Shown here in pieces: positions 56,350 to 64,000 of a stretch of 64,000 nt of DNA. The stretch lies in assembly GCA_001792895.1 (NCBI GenBank), contig MARA01000008.1:682001-746000 (forward strand). The letters are read 5' to 3'. A program made the position numbers and the translations under genes. Position 1 is the first letter of the stretch. Each line of letters begins with the position of its first letter. The notes beneath the pieces are model-generated. The model was not told where the DNA came from. It made no database searches and saw only the letters and a list, made by a program, of their open reading frames with translations. The DNA comes from Lentinus brumalis. Its lineage: Eukaryota; Basidiomycota; Agaricomycetes; Polyporales; Polyporaceae.

Positions 56350-58595
56350 TCAATAATCTAAGAACAACGCCGACCCCAGTGTCCATGCACAAAATAACAG
56401 AGCGAAGCCTGTGTCCATAGTCCGTATGGCTCCGTTCTGAGCATTGCGAGCGTTCCGGGTCCCTGTCACGACATCGAGCAATTTCTCAAAGTCCGGAGTG
56501 CCCAGCCCGGTAACCTAGCAGACCCATGCTGTCAACTACCGCCGTACTCCTAGCCGTGCGCCGTGAGTCGACTCACCGGATCCCATCCCACATCCGCAGG
56601 GAAGCCTTCCGTCCCACAGCCCGGGTTACTGCCCGCAGTGACGTCCGTAAATGCCGCCGCTCCACGCGAATACAGCAGCGGGTTCAAGAACCCGAGTGGT
56701 GGCTTTCCCGCGCTCAGTAGACGGTCGTTCAGCAGCGCGATGATGCTCGCGAACGTCGGCGTGGACGTGCTCGTCCCGTACGCAGATGAGAACTTGCCGC
56801 CCAGGTTGTAGAGATAGTCGACCCCATGCACAGACACGTCTGGATACGCACGGCCGGTCGCATTGTACCGGCCGCTGTGGCCGTCGCCAAGCGCGCTGCG
56901 GTTGAGGTATGTCTGGACGGCGGTGTCCTGATACGAGGGCCGGGGGAAGAAGTTGGAGAAACCCCCGGAGGTGAAGGATGCTGCGACCGCGGGGTCGATG
57001 CCCTTCGTGGCTCCAACGGAGGTTACGCTTTTTCCACACCGCGTGAGCATGGCCGGGAAAAGATGTGGGTGATGTATAGGACCTACAAGGGACATGTGGA
57101 CGGAAACGTGGGGACGAACGACTTGCCGTCACATTCTGCGGGGTCGCCCAAGAAGCCTCCTGCGACTCCGCAGTCTCCGGAAGCAAAGATGACCGATGTT
57201 CCACGCGCCCCGAGCTGCGCGTAGGAGTTGCACAAAGATCTGTTTCACGTCGCGATCATGAGAACCACTGCGCGAACAGATGAGCAGTCGAGGCTTACTC
57301 GGCAAGCTCCTTCCCGACGTCGGCCTCCGTAAAGAGATAGCTGGTGGACACCACGAGCGGAAGCTCGTCTTGTGCGAGCAAGAAGTTGGTCATGTCCATG
57401 AGGTCCTCCAAGATGATGCCGCGGGATTTCTTGGCACTGGTGAGCAACGTCGTCGGAACGCCCGTCGCAAGTCCGACAGAATACTCAATGTCGAAGTCCT
57501 TCGGGTAAAATGAGTGATAGCGGCGCACAGAATCAATAAACCATCCGCACCGCTTCATCAGTACCCTTGCTGTCGTCCAATTTACTTCCATCCACTGATA
57601 CCGTCTTGAACGACCCATTCTTGATATCAGGTCGAAGCTGGGACAAGAATTGCTGGGGCAGGATGAGTCACTCAGTGAGAGTGCTCACACAGGAGGTAGA
57701 TTTTGTACCTGGACGTCATCTGCGCTCGCAACCTGTCCTCCGAAGCCAGTCACGTAGAGACTGTTGTTCGGCGCTGTAGCAGGGACAGTCGGGATACTGT
57801 ACATCGCTTGAAGGCATTCGGGCGTGATCGTGTCATCACAGGAAGAGGAGACCTCAAGGTCCCTTCTATTACGCCATGCTCGACCTTGAGTCGAGCGAGA
57901 CATCGCCCGCCTCGTAGGGGGTATGAAGCTGAGACAGCAGTGGTCAGACTGTCAAGTTCAACGAACCTCTGCTACTAGATGGGGATAGTTACTGTGTCGT
58001 CGGATATACATAGCTGATGTGGTCTTGCAGCTGCCGGGGTATCGCGTATGCTAGTGTCCGTAGCATCGTGGAGTTCGTACTTTCGTGCATGTACATCGTG
58101 AAGTTCGCGCCGAAGAGAGCGTTTGCTTGCGCGGTAGGCACTTCTACGTGTATCATGTCGCCGGACGCTGACGCTCCTGTCGGACTGACGCCATTGCTCT
58201 TCAGCCACTTCGTGACAGCCCCGACGCTCTCCAGTGGAGGAGCGACGAGCCGTTCGACCTGACATGCCAAAGTGTGAGAACTCGGTTCGGAAGAGATGTC
58301 GAGACGGACGTACCTCCTCCTTGGACAGGTGGCGACCATAGTTGGAATGGTCTGGATTGCTCACCTCCAACAACGCAGCGTGTAGCCCGCTGATGTTGTT
58401 CTGAGGCAGAGCGATGGTGAGATGCACCAGCTCGTCCGGGAGCACCGCATAGGAACGAGGAATGAACCCCCTTGGCGCCGCGAGTAGTTGGCTCCGAACA
58501 ACCAGATCCGAGTCACCAAATGAACCAGGCAGACTCCTCACCCCCCAAGCAAGAGAGACGAGGAATAAGGGCAGAGCAAGAAACATCATGAGCAT
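56350..58595 (-). CDS. Secreted sedolisin (peptidase S53, tripeptidyl-peptidase type)
   Basis: S53 enzymes are acid serine-carboxyl peptidases with a removable pro-domain. The exons are 58595-58314, 58258-57993, 57928-57709, 57652-57551, 57498-57299, 57239-57087, 57027-56577 and 56514-56350, giving 612 aa. A signal peptide (MLMMFLALPLFLVSLAWGV) leads into a pro-domain with NPDHSNYGRHLSKEE and HISYVYPTTHF. The intron at 57550-57499 restores the catalytic Glu/Asp pair in EADFDIEYSVGLATGVP. GARGTSVIFASGDCGVAGG carries the oxyanion Asp, and YGTSTSTPTFAS near residue 493 the catalytic Ser. A hydrophobic C-terminus (GFALLFCAWTLGSALFL) after the GLGTPDFEKLL end of the fold is unusual and may be a membrane or GPI-type tail. 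A TATAAA lies 68 bp upstream. Confidence 0.9.
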
Positions 58596-59733
58596 CGTGC
58601 AGGAGACATGGCACCGCGAGGGACGGGACAGAAGAACCCTGCACGGTTTCGGAGGGTCCCTGTTTATACGTCCCCATCGGATCGGACTGGCAAGACCGGG
58701 AAGCTGGCGCGCCAAGCGGTGCCAGAACTGAATGCTGAGCGCACAACCCACCCTCGCCCCGGCTTGCAGGATGTCGGCAAATGGGCGGCGCAGAGTGCGA
58801 GTCAGCTCGGACTTCCGAGTGCTGGGAGGCACTGCATCAGCAAACCGCCCAAACCACCTTGCGGATAACTCGTTGTGCCGCCCGGTATCTCGCTCGATGT
58901 GTCGACATCCGAGCCCAGTCGCAGGCTTGGCCCTTGGGACGAGAGGGGACGATTCGCCAGGCACTGTCAAGCCGGACGCAATATGTGCACGGCCTGTTGT
59001 CCCCGATGCGCCGCAGGCGCGCGCGATAGCACAGCGCCCATACTTATGTACTGCGCTAAGACTTCTTCCAATCTTCCCGCCGGGCACTGCCAAACTCTGA
59101 GATCCCATAGCCAGGCGTCTCGTCAGCGCGGGACAAGAACCGAACGGCTGCAGTGGGTGCATGTGGGTCCCGTACTGATCCATGAGGCTTCGGGCACGGC
59201 GGCGAGACAGTAATAGACCTTGTACAGCTACCATACTCACGGACACTCCCCACAGTGCGTTCGGCCCGAGCGATGAAGGTTTGGAGGGCAGCGGCAAGGT
59301 TCTCTACAAAGTTGTAAGTTTGAGACAGGTCAGTGCGCCAGGCTTTAACGTGAGTTACTCGGACCGCTTGATAATGGGAAGCTACATACCTTACACGACG
59401 GGAGGAGGGAAGCTATGCACATTCAGGCTTCAATACTGGAAGGCTTCCAATGCAGCCGCATGGTAAATACGCTGTCTCCTGGAAGATCCAGTAGCGCTCG
59501 GCGTTGATTATTTTCGGCATGAGGAGGCCAACGCACGAACAGAGCATGCATCGTGAGGCGAAGCGCGTTATAAGTCGTCCGGTAGTAGGATGCGACAATT
59601 TCGGAGCATGCTTGCCGATGAGCGACTTGCCGACAAGCGCAGTGAAGAGCACTCCTGTTGTCGCATGTAGCGGTGGTCTATCACACGGCGTGAGTTTTCT
59701 ACGAGTACATACACTTCTTTACCTGCCATCTCG
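58596..59733. other. Intergenic region with sedolisin promoter
   Basis: TATAAA on the minus strand lies at 58668-58663. The frame of the sedolisin start stays open upstream to 59297, but that stretch has no signal peptide or family similarity and is rejected as coding. No other gene is seen. Confidence 0.5.
58663..58668 (-). promoter_or_regulatory. TATA box of the sedolisin gene
   Basis: TATAAA reads on the minus strand 68 bp before the sedolisin ATG, a usual position for a fungal secreted-enzyme gene with a short 5' UTR. Confidence 0.5.
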
Positions 59734-60564
59734 TCATGAACTGTCTTGACGGAACTTCCTCAGGTTCTGGATCTGCGGGCCTTGCAAGCGCATGCCCATC
59801 CATTCGGACATCGCACTCGCCCCGAGCGTCTTCTCGTAGAACTCGATCGATGGCGTGTTCCACTGCGAGTCATGTTGGCGGGCGTTCACACAGGATAACT
59901 ATACCCACGCACCTTGAGAACCTGCCAATCGATGCGGGCACAGTCCTACGCGGTAGACTCAGCATGCGGTGCTTCACCAACCGGAGTCATCAACGCAACA
60001 CACCTTCTCCTCGGCCACTTTACCGAGCTCGCCAAAGAGCGCCTTTCCGACGCCCTTTCCGCGGTACTCGGGGTCGACGAAGAGGTCCTCCAGCTGTGGT
60101 CCTGAGGTGAGTCGAACCTCGCAACGTGAGATGAACAGGCTCACGTATATGCCTGGCTTTCCTGTCCAGGTGGAGAAGTTGAAGAAGTACATGGCCATGC
60201 CTACGGCCTTGCTAGGTGCATCGGGGCTCCCCGAGATGGCAAGCAAGGTATGCGCGTAGGGTGTCTCGAAGAGATTCTTACGATACTGCGCGGATGTTCA
60301 GCGCAGCTCCATATATTTTGTGAGTATACTGACGAGCTCAGGAGTGGCCTTGACAGACTCTGGCTCCTTCTCGTAAGTCGCCTGAGAACGCGGTAGTCGA
60401 GTCAATACGGGCCGGGACCCATGGCAAGTCCGAAGACTTACGAGGTCGACCACAAGTCGCAGTATTTCATCCTGACATCATGCATTAGCAGTTTCAACCG
60501 CTTTATATTTCTTCTTAGAGCATACCACATCCTCGACGGTCGCAGGGCGGATGAAGTACGACAT
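59734..60564 (-). CDS. GNAT N-acetyltransferase, SSAT/thialysine-acetyltransferase type
   Basis: This small GNAT enzyme transfers acetyl from acetyl-CoA to a small amine,  probably a polyamine or lysine analogue. Seven exons, 60564-60526, 60471-60442, 60381-60334, 60285-60145, 60093-60004, 59945-59913 and 59862-59734, give 169 aa. It starts [20 protein letters not shown], then [27 protein letters not shown] and [20 protein letters not shown]. The acetyl-CoA loop is [18 protein letters not shown] and the C-terminal part [20 protein letters not shown]. These are the hallmarks of SAT1/SAT2-like enzymes. All joins are in phase 0. The gene shares a 169-bp divergent promoter with the NAC beta gene. 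Confidence 0.9.
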
Positions 60565-60733
60565 GCTGGACTTCGCGAAGCGGGACCAAGTTGGCAAGCG
60601 CCCGGCTCGCGTGGCTTTTGGAAGTCGTTGTATGCACCTGTTTTGGTCTGAACCTTAATCTTTTCTCGACGACGCCGAATAGCCAAAGCTCGCCGCTGAG
60701 CACGACGACCCCCGATCCACGACCATCATCACC

Positions 60734-61644
60734 ATGGACCCCGCAAAATTGGCCAAGCTGCAGGCGCAGGCAGCGGCGAACAGGATCGGTGCGTTTTTTC
60801 CGCGTTCGAATCCGCCCGCTGCACGCCGAACGACGGGCAGATCGGCGTCGGGGGCGGGATGCGGGACGATGTGCTGACCCGGAAACGCGTCGCCAGGCGG
60901 TAAGGGGACCATGCGCCGCAAGATTGTCCGGAAGACCAAGCCGTCCACCGCGCAGGACGACAAAAAGCTCCAGGGCGCACTCAAGAAGCTGAACGTCCAG
61001 CCGATCCCTGGTGTGGAGGAGGTCAACATGTTCCGCGAGGACGGCAACGTTCTCCACTTCAGCACGCCTAAAGGTACGTGTCACCGTCCGTAATCTCTCT
61101 CTATTGCCGCGCCGGTGGCCTGCGGACAGGAAGTCGACGACCCATGGTGGCGGGATGCTGTATGCGCGATACGCGGTCACGCTTCGCGCAACTTGCGTCA
61201 ATTGCAGGACATACCCTCTTGGCCACGGCGATGTTTCGTGATGTCAACAGCGGGGGTAGACTGCATACGACTCGCTGCAGCGTGCTTGCGTACTCCTTGG
61301 CGCTTACCTGTAGTCGATGAGCCGGGCTAACCTTATCTGCATCCTCAGTGCACGCTGCTGTCACCGCCAACACCTTCGCGGTGTACGGCGCGGGCCACGT
61401 CAAGGAGCTCACCGAGCTCGTGCCCGGCATCCTCAACCAGCTCGGCCCCGACTCGCTCGCGTCCCTCCGCAAGCTCGCCGAGTCCTACCAGGCCATCCAG
61501 CAGAGCCAGCAACGGCCACCAGCAGGTGCTGACGACGATGACGATGACGACGTCCCCGACCTTGTCGACAACTTCGACACCGTCGAGGACAAGCCCGCGG
61601 AGGCCACTGAGGAGAAGAAGGCGGAGCTTGAGGAGCTCAACTGA
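60734..61644 (+). CDS. egd1: Nascent polypeptide-associated complex beta subunit (BTF3/Egd1)
   Basis: The beta subunit dimerises with alpha-NAC at the ribosome tunnel exit and shields nascent chains. The exons are 60734-60788, 60897-61073 and 61349-61644, giving 175 aa. The start [20 protein letters not shown] is the family N-terminus, and [15 protein letters not shown] is the ribosome-binding basic motif. The NAC domain follows ([20 protein letters not shown], then [20 protein letters not shown]). The tail is acidic (a run of seven Asp and [17 protein letters not shown]). The second intron is 275 bp. Confidence 0.95.
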
Positions 61645-62074
61645 GGGGTGTTCGCCAGCGTTGCGTAGCGCACTTGCTCAAAACCCCGTACTGGAAATCC
61701 TTGTTCGTGCTATTCGCCCTTGCCTGCGTTTACCCTGCCCTTACCCCGCATTACCCCCGCCCGCTCCCCCTCATGCCCCATGTCGTTCCAGCAGCGTCCA
61801 TCCCGCTTCTTGCACTCCATCTGCTCGCTCTAGGTAGCCATTGTCATCTCTACGACCATCCAACGACCGCATTGTAAACTGATCGCAAATGCTGTGTATG
61901 CTTCCTAAACCTCATCTTCGTGTGCTCGCGACTCCCATCCGTCCGGGCTGCAACCAGCACAAGCTCCTTACGCACGTCACAAGTGTTAGTATTACATTGC
62001 ATCCAAGTTCGTCCTTCATCCGTCCGTTATGATCACCATCGCACTTCGCCGACGCGGCCAAACCGAGCTCTCGC
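61645..62074. other. Convergent 3' region between egd1 and aip1
   Basis: These 430 bp hold the 3' UTRs of two converging genes. No gene or repeat is seen. Confidence 0.5.
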
Positions 62075-64000
62075 TCATGCATGGAACGTAACGCTCCACA
62101 AGCGCACGCACCCGTCCGCGCCCGCACTCGCAAGCTCGCCATCCTTGATCCAGAACACGGCATTGACACCCCCAGGGCCCGCATTCTTGATCGCGATGTT
62201 CTTCATCGGCTTCGCCACGCTCCACACGTACACATGGGTGTCGAGCGAGCCCGACGCGCAGTGCTGCCCATCCGCCGTCCATGCGAGCGAGTTCACGCGC
62301 CCGCTGTGGAACGACCACCGGGTGGTGACCGTCTTGCGCTCGCCCACGTCGTACAACACGATCTTCCCGCTCGAGTCGCCCGACGCGAGGAGCGCGCCGT
62401 CGGGGGAGAAGGCGAGTGCGCTCACGGTACCCTTTGCGCCGTCGAGCGTTGCGCTTTCCGTGAGCGACTTGCCGTCCCACAAGTACAGGCGTACTTTCTG
62501 GTCCTGCGGATGGCGCGTGAGTGCATGTATACGACAATGCAGGGGGCAATGCGTACCTCGCCACCGACAGCCACGACGTTCCTCGCTGCCGCGATGGCGC
62601 TCGGGCTGTACTTGAGCGCGAGCTCGGATATCTTCTGGTTCGAGCGCACGGCCTCGATCTTGTCGACTTCGGCGACGAAGACGGTCGAGTCGCCGCCCAC
62701 CGCGACTGCCTTGGGCTGTGCTCCCGTCGAGAACGTCGCCGGGCTGTCACAATCTCAGTGTCAGACCTTGTATAAGGATGACGGAGAGGGCTCACGTGAA
62801 GCTATTGCCGTCGATCTCGCGCAGGCGGTCGTCAAAGCCGACCGAGTGCACGGTGCCAGCAGGCGAGACACCAAGGCCCGCGACCAGACTGGCGTGTGCG
62901 TCGCCGCCGATGTACTCGTAGTCGTTAGCGAACGAGAGGACGCGCCCGTCTGCGGTGCCCACGATGAAGGTCGACGCGGACGACGGCGTCTTGAGCGCGG
63001 CCGTGATCGACTTCTGGGGGCCCTGCATGCGTTGGTCGCCGATGTCAGTATCTGACGCAGGCAGAGGGAATGAGAAGGGATGACGCACATAGAGCACGCG
63101 CGCGGGCTTGTCGCCAACGCGCTTGTCGAAGACATTGAGGTCGCCGGACATGGAGAGCGAGATGATGCTGTCCCCGGCGGTCCAGGTGTTGCCGACCTGT
63201 TGGTGGTTCACGCCGGAGCCAAGAGTCCAGGTAGTCTGTGCCTTCTTCGTCTCAACGTCCCCTGCGTTGGTACGTCAGCATGAACGTCTGCTACCAAACG
63301 ACGTGTTGTGCGGAGACTGACAGAGCTTCACGGTGCAATCCGCCGCGGAGGTGACGAGAGATGTACTATCAGGGCTCCAGCTGCATGCCATCTGCGGACG
63401 GCCTTGAGCATTCTGATCGGTGAACATGACTATCGTGACGTACGATACTTCCGGCGTGCGGGCTGTCCGTGAACTCTCCAAGAGTTTCGCCCGTCTTGCC
63501 ATCGTAGATGAAAATCTTGTGATCCGAGCCAACACTAGCGAAATGGTCTCCAGAGGGCGAGAATCGTACGTCCTGGACGAACTTCGTGTGCGTCTTGATC
63601 GTCTGTGCGCGCGCGGAGAGTCAGCCGAGACCAGCATCCGTGTCAAGTTGCAACACAAGTACCTTGTCATACTTAAAAGGTACACCTACGAGTATCCTCG
63701 GTGAGCGACACATGGTAACTCGTACGTGTGCCACGTACCTTGATGAAACACGATGGTCGCGTCGTCCGCAGCTGTCGCGGCACGGAACGGGCGTTGGTGC
63801 CGAATGCTCACAGCGTTGATAGTCTACGGATGGGAGGTGTGGGTCTGAAGCGAGAGGTATGACATAGGAAAGCGAGTGCGTACCTTCGAGTGCCCGATGA
63901 TATCTCCAGTGGACGACCCAGTGTCCATCATGAACGCATGCCCAAACTTGTCTCGTCCGTCGCCGACCGCGATGATCCGCTTGCTCTCCCCGTCCCACTC
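62075..64000 (-). CDS. aip1: Actin-interacting protein 1 (WD40), 3' part
   Basis: Aip1/WDR1 is a double beta-propeller protein that works with cofilin to take apart actin filaments. The N-terminal part lies beyond the window end. The exons in the window are 64000-63884, 63823-63739, 63685-63663, 63602-63444, 63391-63322, 63261-63089, 63022-62796, 62743-62557 and 62503-62075, together 489 codons plus the stop. Family segments are WDGESKRIIAVGDGRDKFGH, RPFRAATAADDATIVFHQG, YDKTIKTHTKFVQDVRFSPS, MACSWSPDSTSLVTSAADCT, IISLSMSGDLNVFDKR and YEYIGGDAHASLVAGLGVSP. The C-terminus is GELASAGADGCVRLWSVTFH. No lesion is seen. Confidence 0.93.

Noticed and set aside
58596..59297. N-terminal extension of the sedolisin frame
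   Set aside because: The frame is open but would bury the signal peptide; the ATG at 58595 directly precedes it and a TATA box lies 68 bp upstream.
62081..63055. 324-codon plus-strand frame
   Set aside because: It is antisense to the WD40 repeats of aip1, where spliced minus-strand exons match the family.

Overview
The window is nuclear DNA from a filamentous basidiomycete, most probably an Agaricomycete of the polypore type. Genes are dense and GC-rich, with many 45-70 bp GT-AG introns. The content fits: an Rrm4-type endosomal RNA carrier, HET-C and HET-domain genes, expanded F-box genes, a sedolisin protease, and a Tad-like LINE. The species cannot be fixed from sequence alone. Gene models below were spliced by hand; unless noted, exon lengths sum to a whole number of codons and the joins restore known family motifs.

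Region 1 (1-15.7 kb). It opens with the 3' end of ribonucleotide reductase R2, followed by a G3BP-like NTF2/RRM protein (-) that diverges from a 22-exon HET-C gene (+). A HET-domain gene, a three-RRM/three-MLLE Rrm4 orthologue, and a small membrane-anchored protein with an MLKL-like helical bundle follow. Three genes of cell-death or non-self-recognition type therefore lie within 12 kb.

Region 2 (15.7-28 kb) is accessory in character. It has a 629-bp MITE-like element, an intact member (A) of an unrecognised gene family that resembles a catalytically dead HNH_2 domain, a long low-complexity gap, an F-box gene, a decayed family member (B), a 178-aa hypothetical gene, and a decayed copy of the 3' end of the next gene.

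Region 3 (28-38.2 kb) is housekeeping: a Mak5/DDX24 helicase (-) with an apparent 1-nt frameshift, a divergent DUF155/Rmd8-type membrane protein, a 3.4-kb gap, and a TEY-type MAP kinase.

Region 4 (39-56.2 kb) is the most striking part. A third family member (C) begins at 39067, is cut in mid-exon, and resumes at 50300. The 10,995 bp between is a LINE with a gag-like ORF1, an intact 1,707-aa endonuclease/RT/RNase H ORF2, a 10-A tail and a perfect 17-bp target-site duplication. Next come a truncated member (D), a second F-box gene, and a nearly intact member (E). D and E share upstream elements at matching distances.

Region 5 (56.3-64 kb) returns to core genes: a secreted sedolisin (S53) protease, a GNAT acetyltransferase, the NAC beta subunit, and the 3' part of the actin-disassembly factor Aip1, which runs off the window end.
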